A stretch of DNA of 64,000 nucleotides from Viridibacterium sp035456105. Its GTDB lineage: Bacteria; Pseudomonadota; Gammaproteobacteria; Burkholderiales; Rhodocyclaceae. The notes beneath the pieces are model-generated. The model saw nothing but the letters and a program-made list of their open reading frames with translations. It was not told where the DNA came from and did not search any database. Where the stretch lies: contig DATIDV010000043.1 in assembly GCA_035456105.1 (NCBI GenBank), positions 62,001-126,000 on the forward strand, written 5' to 3'. Below are positions 17,629 to 26,954 of this stretch, one piece after another. The position numbers and the translations under genes were made by a program. The stretch's first letter is position 1. Each line of letters begins with the position of its first letter.

Positions 17629-18375
17629 CTACACGGGGTTGTCCAGATCGATGAAGTGCACCTCAAGCCCGAAGCACGCAGCTAGATGTTCGCCGAGCGC
17701 CGCAATGCCATAGCGCTCCGTCGCGTGGTGCCCGGCAGCCAGATAGGCCACCCCGCTTTCGCGCGCCAGATGCACCGTCGGTTCCGATATCTCGCCCGAA
17801 ATGTATAGATCCACGCCAGCAAGAATCGCTTGCTCGAAACTGCCTTGTGCGCCTCCCGTGCACCATCCGATGCGTTTGACATGACGTTCAACGTCACCGA
17901 TCAGCAGGGGCTCGCGTCCAAGGCCCACGGCAACGTCGCTGGCAAACGCACAGGCGGTTGTTGGCAGTGCCGGCTCACCGAGAAAGATCAGATCGTTTTC
18001 GCCGCAGCGACCAGTGGTTTTCCAACCGAGCTTCTTGGCCAGCTGGGCGTTGTTGCCCAACTCCGGATGCAAGTCGAGCGGCAGATGGTAACCAAACAGG
18101 TTGATGTCATGCGCCAGTAGTTTTGCCATACGCGCCTTGCGAAAACCGGTGACGCGCCCATCCTCTCCACGCCAGAACCAGCCGTGGTGCACGAGAATGG
18201 CATCGGCCTGCAGCGCCGCAGCCTGCTCAACCAGCGCCAGGCAGGCAGTTACGCCGCAGACGATGCGGCGCACTTCGTCCCTGCCTTCCACCTGCAGACC
18301 GTTTGGGCAATAATCCTTCACATGCCCGCATTCCAGCAGGCCATCCAGATAGGTTTGCAGCTCCTGTCTTTTCAC
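17629..18375 (-). CDS. Nif3-like dinuclear metal centre protein (YbgI family)
   Basis: 248 residues from a GTG start at 18375 (KRQELQTYLDGLL follows, preceded by AGGGAAA). An upstream in-frame ATG would add 23 unlikely residues. Family markers: CPNGLQVEG near the start, ILVHHGWFW with metal-binding His, GYHLPLDLHPELGNNAQLAKKLG, and ISGEISEPTVHLARE followed by AAGHHATERYG. Nif3/YbgI proteins form toroidal hexamers; E. coli YbgI has been proposed to hydrolyse GTP cyclohydrolase-type substrates, but the true role is unclear. It is divergent from the DegS-like protease gene with only 41 bases between the starts. Confidence 0.93.
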   Translation of the reverse strand: MKRQELQTYLDGLLECGHVKDYCPNGLQVEGRDEVRRIVCGVTACLALVEQAAALQADAILVHHGWFWRGEDGRVTGFRKARMAKLLAHDINLFGYHLPLDLHPELGNNAQLAKKLGWKTTGRCGENDLIFLGEPALPTTACAFASDVAVGLGREPLLIGDVERHVKRIGWCTGGAQGSFEQAILAGVDLYISGEISEPTVHLARESGVAYLAAGHHATERYGIAALGEHLAACFGLEVHFIDLDNPV

Positions 18376-18416
18376 AACGCGTTTCCCTTTCGGCCTTTTT
18401 TGCCCGGCATTCCTAC

Positions 18417-19592
<1,176 letters not shown>

Positions 19593-19596
19593 TCGC

Positions 19597-20013
19597 TTAG
19601 TCAACGATCAAACGCTTGCCAAGACTCACGACCTCATCTTGCACGTAGCCAAGTCTGGCGTAGAACGCGATCACCGCTGCGTTCGACGAGCGAATCTGTA
19701 GATTGAGCTTGGGGCAGCCGCGCTCGGTCAGCAGTCGCTCTGCCTCGGCAACAATCTGTCGGCCAAATGAGCGATTGCGACAAGCAGGCGCGACGGCAAG
19801 ATAGTTGAGCCAACCACGATGGCCTTCATAGCCCGCCATGACGGTGGCTACCAGCTCGCCGCCCTCCTCTCCGACAAGAAACATCTCCGGCTGGTGGCTA
19901 AGCTTACGAAGAATGTCCTTGCGCGGATCGTTCCACGGGCGAACCAGATCGCATGCAGTCCACAATGCAATAACGGAGGCCTCGTCGGAGGCTCGGAATG
20001 CCCTGATCTGCAT
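19597..20013 (-). CDS. ypeA: GNAT acetyltransferase, YpeA-like
   Basis: 138 residues with the GNAT fold; the acetyl-CoA loop is VAPACRNRSFGRQIV (about residues 73-87) and the C-terminal strand pair contains NAAVIAFYARLGY. Overall it matches the YpeA family of small acetyltransferases of unknown substrate. It starts 14 bases after tatC and is the last gene of the long mla-his-tat string. It converges on the DegS-like gene with almost no spacer. Confidence 0.88.
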   Translation of the reverse strand: MQIRAFRASDEASVIALWTACDLVRPWNDPRKDILRKLSHQPEMFLVGEEGGELVATVMAGYEGHRGWLNYLAVAPACRNRSFGRQIVAEAERLLTERGCPKLNLQIRSSNAAVIAFYARLGYVQDEVVSLGKRLIVD

Positions 20014-20027
20014 ACCTGCGGGCCGGA

Positions 20028-20768
20028 TCAGGCTGACGCCTCTCCCGTGGCTTGCTTGCGGCTCATGACTGCCGCTATCAGCAAGCCCACCTCATACAGC
20101 ACACACATCGGCAAGGCCAGCATGATCTGTGAGGTCACATCCGGTGGCGTCACGACGGCCGCCACCACGAAGGCGCCGACGATCACGTATCGCCGTGCCT
20201 CGCGCAGTTGCTTGACCGTGACAAGACCTGTCTTGACCAGCAACAGTACGATGATGGGCACTTCGAAGGTCACACCAAACGCCAGGAACATGGTCATCAC
20301 GAAAGACAGGTATTGCTCGATGTCCGGCGCGACGGTGATGCTCTTCGGTGCAAACGTGGCGATGAAATGGAAGACCGTCTGGAAGACGAAGAAATAACAG
20401 AAAGCCATGCCGGTAATGAACAACAGCGTACCGCCCACAACCATCGGCAATGCAAAGCGGCGCTCATGCGCATACAGCCCTGGCGCAACAAAGGCCCAAG
20501 CCTGATACAGCACTACCGGCAAGGCGATGACGAAGGCCGCCATCAAGGTAATTTTTACAGGCACGAAGAACGGAGTGATGACGCCCGTGGCGATCATCTT
20601 CGTGCCTTCCGGCAGGCTCTGCAGCATGGGGGCCGCCAGCAGGTCATAGATGTTACTGGCCCAGGGCATCAAGCACAGAAACACAACAATGATCGCGGCG
20701 ACAGCGCGAATCAGGCGGTTGCGCAGCTCAACGAGGTGCGACAGAAAGGAGTCTTCAAGAAACGCCAC
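20028..20768 (-). CDS. tatC: Twin-arginine translocase subunit TatC
   Basis: 246 residues with six membrane segments; begins AFLEDSFLSHLVELRNRL and has the conserved PFFVPVKITLMAAFV and AFGVTFEVPI regions. TatC binds the twin-arginine signal peptide of folded export substrates together with TatB. The start is a GTG at 20768, 3 bases after the tatB stop. Confidence 0.97.
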   Translation of the reverse strand: MAFLEDSFLSHLVELRNRLIRAVAAIIVVFLCLMPWASNIYDLLAAPMLQSLPEGTKMIATGVITPFFVPVKITLMAAFVIALPVVLYQAWAFVAPGLYAHERRFALPMVVGGTLLFITGMAFCYFFVFQTVFHFIATFAPKSITVAPDIEQYLSFVMTMFLAFGVTFEVPIIVLLLVKTGLVTVKQLREARRYVIVGAFVVAAVVTPPDVTSQIMLALPMCVLYEVGLLIAAVMSRKQATGEASA

Positions 20769-20771
20769 GAC

Positions 20772-21296
20772 TCAGTGTTTTTCCGGTAATTGGCTGGACG
20801 CCGCAACAGGCGCGCCGAACAGATCCATCTGATTAGGATCGACGGGGTCTTCAACAGGGACTTCTATCGGCGCTTCGATTGCGGACTCTGGCGCACTGTC
20901 CGGGGAAGCAACATCGCTTCCAAGCATTGGTGCGGCAGGTTCGGACACTTCAGAATCAGCCGCAGGCACTATGGGCGAATCGGCAAGCTGATGCGTTTCG
21001 AGGTGCATATCAGGTGATGCGATCAACTGATGCACTTCGGACTCGATACCAGCGACCTGCTCACGGATCGAAGCCTCCAGGCTGCGCGCGGAATCCTTTA
21101 CTTCGTCCGACATGCGCTGCAGATCAGCGATTTCCATCTCGCGACTGATGTCGGATTTCACGTCCGATACGTAACGCCGCAAGCGCCCCATGAGATGCCC
21201 TGTCGTGCGTGCAACACGCGGCAATTGCTCAGGGCCAATGACAATGAGTGCCACCAGACCGATTACACCGAGTTCCGAAAAACCGACATCAAACAT
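20772..21296 (-). CDS. tatB: Sec-independent translocase subunit TatB
   Basis: 174 residues: a membrane segment with the TatB Glu/Gly hinge (MFDVGFSELGVIGLVALIV then GPEQLP), an amphipathic helix, and a variable acidic, Pro/Ala-rich tail. With TatC it forms the substrate receptor. Confidence 0.96.
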   Translation of the reverse strand: MFDVGFSELGVIGLVALIVIGPEQLPRVARTTGHLMGRLRRYVSDVKSDISREMEIADLQRMSDEVKDSARSLEASIREQVAGIESEVHQLIASPDMHLETHQLADSPIVPAADSEVSEPAAPMLGSDVASPDSAPESAIEAPIEVPVEDPVDPNQMDLFGAPVAASSQLPEKH

Positions 21297-21330
21297 CTCG
21301 AAGACCTGGAAAAAACGAAGGTGCTTGAAA

Positions 21331-21356
21331 AGACGAAGGGCGCTCTGTTAGCGCCC
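21331..21356 (-). terminator. Hairpin between tatA and tatB (possible attenuator)
   Basis: GGGCGCT (21350-21356 on the minus strand) pairs with AGCGCCC (21338-21344) around a 5-base loop. On the minus strand CTTCGTCTTTTC follows. It lies in the 83-base tatA-tatB gap and could lower tatBC expression relative to tatA. Confidence 0.5.
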
Positions 21357-21379
21357 CCCTCGCTACAGAAGACCGCAGA

Positions 21380-21592
21380 TCAGGACTTCTTCTCGCGTGC
21401 TTCGGCGTCGACAGTCTGGCCGACTTGCTGCGCAGATGGCGCCGCCGCGTCGGAGCCGTCCTTCATCCCCTGCTTGAAGCCCTTAATGGCCCCACCCAGA
21501 TCTTCACCGATGTTGCGTAGCTTCTTCGTGCCGAAAATCAGCAAGACAATGACCAGAACAATCAGCCAGTGAGTGACGCTTGATAAACCCAT
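21380..21592 (-). CDS. tatA: Sec-independent translocase subunit TatA
   Basis: 70 residues: short N-terminal membrane helix (SVTHWLIVLVIVLLIFG), hinge FGTKKLRNIGEDLGGAIKGFK and a charged tail ending EKKS. Many copies assemble the export pore. It starts 11 bases after the HIT gene; a hairpin follows. Confidence 0.97.
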   Translation of the reverse strand: MGLSSVTHWLIVLVIVLLIFGTKKLRNIGEDLGGAIKGFKQGMKDGSDAAAPSAQQVGQTVDAEAREKKS

Positions 21593-21603
21593 AACAGCTC
21601 TCC

Positions 21604-21951
21604 TTAATACTTGAGCATGGCTGGCAGGGTCTTGTCCCCGCCCAGCACGTGAATGTGAAGATGATACACCTCTTGTCCGCCCACCCTGCCGGTGTTGATG
21701 ATGGTACGGAAACCACCGTGACTGCCCTGCTCTGCGGCGATTTGCGGCGCCAGCGCCAGCATCTTGCCAAGCAGTGGAATATCGTCTTCCTGTGTCTGCG
21801 TCAGGTTGTCAATGTGACGCTTGGGAATGATCTGGACGTGCAGCGGCGCCTGTGGATGGATGTCACGAAACGCAATGACTTCGTCATCTTCGTAAACTTT
21901 GCTGCTCGGAATCTCGCCACTCACAATACGGCAGAACACGCAGTCGCTCAT
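21604..21951 (-). CDS. HIT family protein (HinT-like nucleotide hydrolase)
   Basis: 115 residues. The histidine triad is HLHIHVLGG near residues 97-101; CVFCRIVSGEIPSSK at the N-terminus is typical of the HinT/PKCI branch, which hydrolyses purine nucleoside phosphoramidates. It sits between hisE (2-base gap) and tatA, the usual betaproteobacterial order. Confidence 0.95.
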   Translation of the reverse strand: MSDCVFCRIVSGEIPSSKVYEDDEVIAFRDIHPQAPLHVQIIPKRHIDNLTQTQEDDIPLLGKMLALAPQIAAEQGSHGGFRTIINTGRVGGQEVYHLHIHVLGGDKTLPAMLKY

Positions 21952-21953
21952 TT

Positions 21954-22274
21954 CTAGGTCCTCGCGGCTTTTTCGTCAATTCCCGAAATACCTTCACGAC
22001 GACGCAACTCGGCGAGCACATCATCTGCAGATAAGCCGAACTGCGCCAACAAGATCATCGAGTGGAACCACAGATCGCTCACCTCATAAACGATATGACG
22101 AAGGTCACCATCCTTGGCTGCCATGATCGTTTCCGCGGCTTCCTCGGCAACCTTCTTGCAAATCGCGTCGGTCCCTTTGGCGTAGAGCTTGGCCACATAC
22201 GAAGACTCGGCAGGCGCAGTCTTGCGCTGGGCAAGTGTCGCAGATAAACGTTGCAGAATTTCGGTGTCGATCAT
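21954..22274 (-). CDS. hisE: Phosphoribosyl-ATP pyrophosphatase
   Basis: 106 residues, full length. Catalyses the second step of histidine synthesis (PR-ATP to PR-AMP). The all-alpha MazG-like fold has KVAEEAAETIMAAKDGD and YEVSDLWFHSMILLA. The start overlaps hisI by 4 bases (ATGA). Confidence 0.97.
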   Translation of the reverse strand: MIDTEILQRLSATLAQRKTAPAESSYVAKLYAKGTDAICKKVAEEAAETIMAAKDGDLRHIVYEVSDLWFHSMILLAQFGLSADDVLAELRRREGISGIDEKAART

Positions 22275-22699
22275 TCGAGCTGCCCCTTGTCATCACCCGC
22301 AGCGTGCGGCGCAGAGTGCCCATAAATCGATGCTGGGTCCTTGAGAACCGGATCAACAGCCTCCCAGCCATGGTTTCCAAGGTATTTCTGGAAGAAGCAG
22401 CTGCGCCGCCCGGTGTGACAGGCGATGTCACCCACCTGCTCGATACGCAGCAACACCACGTCGTTATCGCAATCGAGGCGAATTTCGTGCACTTTCTGAA
22501 TGTGGCCCGACTCCTCGCCCTTGTGCCACAGCTTGCGGCGCGAACGTGACCAGTACACGGCTTCGTTAGTCGTGGCCGTGGTTTCCAGCGCTTCGCGGTT
22601 CATCCACGCGAACATCAGCACTTCACCGGTGACGTGATCCTGCGCAATCACCGGCACCAGGCCCTGATCGTCCCACGCAACCTTGTTGAGCCAGCTCAT
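22271..22699 (-). CDS. hisI: Phosphoribosyl-AMP cyclohydrolase
   Basis: 142 residues; third step of histidine synthesis. Family elements: WMNREAL, YWSRSRRKLWHKGEESGH, DCDNDV and CHTGRRSCFF, which provide the zinc and magnesium ligands. Single-domain form; HisE is a separate gene directly downstream. It overlaps hisF by 4 bases. Confidence 0.97.
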   Translation of the reverse strand: MSWLNKVAWDDQGLVPVIAQDHVTGEVLMFAWMNREALETTATTNEAVYWSRSRRKLWHKGEESGHIQKVHEIRLDCDNDVVLLRIEQVGDIACHTGRRSCFFQKYLGNHGWEAVDPVLKDPASIYGHSAPHAAGDDKGQLE

Positions 22700-23454
22700 A
22701 ACCTCACCTCGATACCGCGCTCACGCATGAACTCTTTGGCTTCACGCACCGTGTGCTCGCCGTAGTGAAAAATGCTGGCCGCCAGTACGGCATCGGCGCG
22801 GCCCTGTTGCACGCCATCGGCAAGGTGGGCCAAGGATCCAACACCACCGCTGGCAATCACCGGAATCTTTACAGCATCGGAAATGGCGCGCGTCAGGGCC
22901 AGATCGAAACCGCTCTTGGTGCCATCACGATCCATACTGGTAAGCAGGATTTCGCCAGCCCCCAGCAACTCGACCTGCCTGGCCCATTCGATGGCATCCA
23001 GACCGACATTCTTGCGTCCGCCGTGGGTAAAAACCTCCCACTTTCCCGGCGAGGTTTGCTTGGCATCAATGGCCACCACGATGCACTGATTGCCGACCTT
23101 GCCGGAAGCCTCAGCGACGAGATCAGGATTATTCACGGCAGCGCTGTTCATGCTGACTTTGTCAGCACCTGCATTGAGCAGGCGACGCACGTCGGCCACG
23201 GTGCGCACGCCACCGCCAACAGTCAGCGGAATGAAGACCTGATCAGCAACCTTCTCGACGATGTGCAGGATGATGTCCCTGTCATCGGAACTGGCCGTGA
23301 TGTCGAGAAAGGTGATTTCGTCTGCGCCCTGTTCGTCGTAGCGGCGCGCAACTTCGACAGGGTCACCCGCATCACGCAGGGCGACGAAGTTGACACCTTT
23401 GACGACGCGACCGGCGCTGACGTCCAGACAGGGAATGATGCGTTTTGCGAGCAT
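22696..23454 (-). CDS. hisF: Imidazole glycerol phosphate synthase cyclase subunit
   Basis: 252-residue TIM barrel beginning MLAKRIIPCLDVSAGRVVKGVNF, with catalytic Asp residues in CLDV and LLTSMDRDGTK. It works with HisH, using ammonia from glutamine to make imidazole glycerol phosphate and AICAR. 67 bases separate it from hisA. Confidence 0.98.
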   Translation of the reverse strand: MLAKRIIPCLDVSAGRVVKGVNFVALRDAGDPVEVARRYDEQGADEITFLDITASSDDRDIILHIVEKVADQVFIPLTVGGGVRTVADVRRLLNAGADKVSMNSAAVNNPDLVAEASGKVGNQCIVVAIDAKQTSPGKWEVFTHGGRKNVGLDAIEWARQVELLGAGEILLTSMDRDGTKSGFDLALTRAISDAVKIPVIASGGVGSLAHLADGVQQGRADAVLAASIFHYGEHTVREAKEFMRERGIEVRL

Positions 23455-23521
23455 GCTCTCTTACCACTTGACCACTTGTTTACCGCGACGCCGTCTGCTC
23501 TTGTCAGCATCCGGCCGGGTA

Positions 23522-24268
23522 CTAGTCCTCGCCGTTGAGCTCGTCGGCGCGTTCCTGCGCGGCACGGAAGTCCAGCGTGCCTTCGTAGATCGCACGGCCA
23601 GTGATGGCGCCAATAACGCCTTCTTCCTGGACGGCGCACAGCGCATCGATGTCAGCGAGATTGGTGACACCGCCACTGGCAATGACCGGAATGCGCAGGG
23701 CCTGCGCCAACTTGACGGTAGCTTCGATGTTCACACCGTTGAGCATGCCGTCGCGGCCGATATCCGTGTAGATCACGCCTTCAACGCCGTAGTCCTCGAA
23801 CTTCTTGGCGAGATCGATGACGTCATGGCCCGTCAGCTTGGACCAGCCGTCGACGGCAACCTTGCCGTCCTTGGCATCAAGACCAACGATGATGTGGCCG
23901 GCAAATGCGCTGCAGGCGTCGTGCAGGAAACCAGGGTTCTTGACCGCAGCCGTACCGATGATGACGTATGAAATGCCATCATCGAGATAGCGCTCGATGG
24001 TGTCCAGGTCGCGAATGCCGCCACCCAACTGCACCGGGATTTCATCACCAACTTCTTCGATGATGGCCTTGATGGCCGCCTCATTCTTCGGCTTGCCGGC
24101 AATGGCACCGTTAAGATCAACCAGATGCAGGCGTCGGCCGCCTTGGTCAATCCAGTGACGTGCCATGGCACGGGGATCTTCGGAAAATACGGTAGCGTCC
24201 TGCATGTCGCCTTGGCGCAGGCGTACGCAGTGGCCGTCCTTGAGATCGATGGCAGGGATCAGCAGCAT
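23522..24268 (-). CDS. hisA: ProFAR isomerase
   Basis: 248-residue TIM barrel starting MLLIPAIDLKDGHCVRL, with catalytic Asp8 and a second Asp in YTDIGRDGM. It opens the ribose ring of ProFAR to PRFAR. A 150-base gap without a recognised feature separates it from hisH. Confidence 0.98.
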   Translation of the reverse strand: MLLIPAIDLKDGHCVRLRQGDMQDATVFSEDPRAMARHWIDQGGRRLHLVDLNGAIAGKPKNEAAIKAIIEEVGDEIPVQLGGGIRDLDTIERYLDDGISYVIIGTAAVKNPGFLHDACSAFAGHIIVGLDAKDGKVAVDGWSKLTGHDVIDLAKKFEDYGVEGVIYTDIGRDGMLNGVNIEATVKLAQALRIPVIASGGVTNLADIDALCAVQEEGVIGAITGRAIYEGTLDFRAAQERADELNGED

Positions 24269-24418
24269 GATGGCAGTGAGCGCGTTGTCAGGGAGTCAAA
24301 AATCGGGAGCGAAAGTAGCGTGAGCTGCTTCGTGAAATGGGCATGCATGGGAGTACGGAAAGTGTGTGCGGGAATTTCTACGTGGGTTCTACAACCGTCA
24401 GCGAGAGCGTGTCTTCGT

Positions 24419-25117
24419 TCAGGGTTGCCAGTCGATGAAATTTGCAAGCAGCCTGAGGCCGGCTGCGGCACTCTTTTCCGGATGGAACTGAATGGCTGCG
24501 ATATTAGCTTGGGCCACCGCACAGGTAAAGGGCGTGCCGTAGTGCGTAACTGCTGCAACAGCGGCCTCGTCGGCTGGATCGCAGTAATAGCTATGCACAA
24601 AGTAGAAGCGTTCACCTTCGGCCTTGCCACCCGTTGCAACATCGCTTTTGCCACCATCTTCCCCGTCTGCGACGGCCGTATCCACTGCCAAGCCAGCCCA
24701 TAGAGGATGTGGCGCGACAGGAATGACCTCATTCCAACCCATATGCGGCACCTTGAGGGGCACGCCTTGCGCATCGACCATGTCATTGCGGAAACGCCTC
24801 ACACGCCCAGGCAGAATGCCCAGCCCCTTGGTATCGCCCTCTTCGCTGTGATCGAACAGCATCTGCATGCCGACGCAAATCCCCAGAAAAGGCTTTTCCG
24901 CCGCTGCTTTCAGCAAAGCATCATGCAAACCGCGTGCCATGAATTCGCGCATGCAATCGTGCATGGCGCCCTGCCCCGGGATGATGACGCGGTCAGCATC
25001 CAGCAAGGCCTGCGCCTGGTCGCTGACAAGGACTTGTGCGGTTGGTGCAACGCGTTCGACAGCCTTGGCTACCGAGCGCAGATTGCCCATCCCGTAATCG
25101 ACGATAACGACTTTCAT
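24419..25117 (-). CDS. hisH: Imidazole glycerol phosphate synthase glutaminase subunit, with insertion
   Basis: 232 residues, longer than the usual about 210. Class I glutaminase with nucleophile Cys in GICVGMQ and the His/Glu pair in QFHPEKS. A hydrophilic insertion of about 20 residues (AVADGEDGGKSDVATGGKAE, DNA about 24610-24690) lies between HPLWAGL and ERFYFVHSYY, at a surface loop before the conserved strand. The flanking core is intact, so it should be active. Confidence 0.95.
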   Translation of the reverse strand: MKVVIVDYGMGNLRSVAKAVERVAPTAQVLVSDQAQALLDADRVIIPGQGAMHDCMREFMARGLHDALLKAAAEKPFLGICVGMQMLFDHSEEGDTKGLGILPGRVRRFRNDMVDAQGVPLKVPHMGWNEVIPVAPHPLWAGLAVDTAVADGEDGGKSDVATGGKAEGERFYFVHSYYCDPADEAAVAAVTHYGTPFTCAVAQANIAAIQFHPEKSAAAGLRLLANFIDWQP

Positions 25118-25163
25118 TTCAGCCTATGCATGGCGTGAGCGAGCGCTCACGTAGTAGACAGGA

Positions 25164-25769
25164 TTAAAGCGCGCCCTTGGTTGAAGGAATGACGCCAGCA
25201 GCGCGTGGATCAAGTGTGGTGGCGATGCGCAATGCGCGCGCAAAAGCCTTGAACACGGTCTCGCACTGATGGTGCGAATTCACGCCGCGCAGATTGTCGA
25301 TATGCAGCGTCACCAAGGCGTGATTGACGAAGCCCTGAAAGAACTCGCGCGTCAGGTCCACATCGAATTCGCCGATGTGCGAACGTGTGAAGTCGATGTT
25401 GAACACCAGACCGGGGCGGCCAGAGAAATCCACAACGACGCGCGACAGGGCTTCGTCGAGCGGCACATAGGAGTGGCCATAACGCACAAGGCCCTTCTTG
25501 TCGCCGACGGCCTTTGCAAAAGCCTGCCCCAAAGTGATGCCGACATCTTCAACCGTGTGATGCGCGTCGATATGCAGATCGCCCTTGGCTTCGACTTCGA
25601 GATCGATCAGACCGTGACGTGCGATCTGGTCGAGCATGTGATCGAGAAAAGGCACACCGGTATTGAGCTTGGCGCTACCCGTGCCGTCGAGATTGATGGC
25701 AACCCGAATTTGCGTTTCGAGCGTGTTGCGGACGATTTCGGCTTGACGCTCAGTTGTCGAATGAGTCAT
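25164..25769 (-). CDS. hisB: Imidazoleglycerol-phosphate dehydratase
   Basis: 201 residues, monofunctional form (no histidinol phosphatase domain). Duplicated metal-binding motifs DAHHTVEDVG and SHHQCETVFKA. The ATG at 25769 is preferred over a TTG two codons upstream. Confidence 0.97.
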   Translation of the reverse strand: MTHSTTERQAEIVRNTLETQIRVAINLDGTGSAKLNTGVPFLDHMLDQIARHGLIDLEVEAKGDLHIDAHHTVEDVGITLGQAFAKAVGDKKGLVRYGHSYVPLDEALSRVVVDFSGRPGLVFNIDFTRSHIGEFDVDLTREFFQGFVNHALVTLHIDNLRGVNSHHQCETVFKAFARALRIATTLDPRAAGVIPSTKGAL

Positions 25770-25804
25770 GTTCAATTTCCAGAATCTGTTTCAGCAAACT
25801 GCGA

Positions 25805-26872
25805 TTAGAGCAGCTCGGACAATACATTGAGAAAGGCGTCGTTCTCTGCTGGCGTGCCGATGGTGACGCGAATACAGTTTTCCAGCATCGGATGCGCACC
25901 ATGCAGGTTCTTGACAAGAATTTGTCGCGTCTTCAATCCATTAAAAACCCGCAAGGCATCCTGCACGCGCAGCAACAGGAAGTTCGCCTGGCTGCGGAAC
26001 ACCTTGACGCCCTTCAGACCAGCCAGCTCATGATAGACGCGCGAGCGTTCCGCAATGATGTTTTCAGCCTGCGCCTGCAGCGCATCGCCCGCTTCGAGCA
26101 CCTGTGTGGCGATGGCCTGCGTCATGGTGTTGATGTTGTAGGGCAGACGCAGTTTCTCGAACTCGTTCATCCACTCCGTCGCACCTGCCATGTAACCCAG
26201 GCGCAGCGCAGCGAGCCCAAGTTTGGAAAGCGTGCGCATGACAACCAGGTTCGGAAACTCGGCCAGACGCGGCATGAAGCTCTTGCCAGCGAATGGCGTG
26301 TAAGCCTCGTCGATGACCACGATGCCAGGCGCAGCCTTGATGACCGCCTCTACATCCTCGGAGGGGAACAGGTTGCCGGTCGGATTGTTCGGGTAGGCAA
26401 TGAACAGGACGGCAGGCTTTTCCTGCTCGATAGCCGCCAGCACCGCTGGAACGTCCAGGCTGAAATCCTCGCGCAACGGCACGCCCACATAACGCATGCC
26501 ACAGAAGGTGGCGATCATGCGGTACATGACAAAGCTCGGCTCGATCGACAGGATCGTCGCGCCGGGCTTGGCCAATGCCATTGCGATGATCTGGATCAAT
26601 TCGTCCGAGCCGTTACCGACCACGATGCCCGCACTCGCGGGAATCTGCATCGCATCGCGCAGCGTATTTTTCAGCTTCGTGCACGACGCATCGGGGTAAC
26701 GATTGAGCGACACGCCATGCGCCACATCAGAGACCACATCGCGCAAAGCCTCCGGCAGACGGTAGGGATTTTCCATCGCATCGAGCTTGATCATGCCGCT
26801 GGCCGGGGGAACGTGATAGGCGGAAAGCGCCATCACTTCAGGACGAACGAGATCTTGCGGACTTGCACTCAT
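25805..26872 (-). CDS. hisC: Histidinol-phosphate aminotransferase
   Basis: 355-residue fold-type I PLP enzyme. MIKLDAMENPYRLP is the typical N-terminal substrate region, and TLSKLGLAALRLGY holds the PLP lysine. The start at 26872 is chosen over an ATG at 27004 because homologous sequence begins there (SASPQDLVRPEV). Confidence 0.96.
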   Translation of the reverse strand: MSASPQDLVRPEVMALSAYHVPPASGMIKLDAMENPYRLPEALRDVVSDVAHGVSLNRYPDASCTKLKNTLRDAMQIPASAGIVVGNGSDELIQIIAMALAKPGATILSIEPSFVMYRMIATFCGMRYVGVPLREDFSLDVPAVLAAIEQEKPAVLFIAYPNNPTGNLFPSEDVEAVIKAAPGIVVIDEAYTPFAGKSFMPRLAEFPNLVVMRTLSKLGLAALRLGYMAGATEWMNEFEKLRLPYNINTMTQAIATQVLEAGDALQAQAENIIAERSRVYHELAGLKGVKVFRSQANFLLLRVQDALRVFNGLKTRQILVKNLHGAHPMLENCIRVTIGTPAENDAFLNVLSELL

Positions 26873-26954
26873 GGCTTGCTCGAGATGGTCATGGAAAGAT
26901 CCGGCGCTGCAAGGATCAGCGCCGGACCGCTCGATTGTACGGGGATTCTCTCGC

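Noticed and set aside
18303..18416. Upstream extension of the DegS-like protease
   Set aside because: The extra 38 residues overlap the divergent nif3-like gene and precede the membrane anchor; the ATG at 18417 fits the family.
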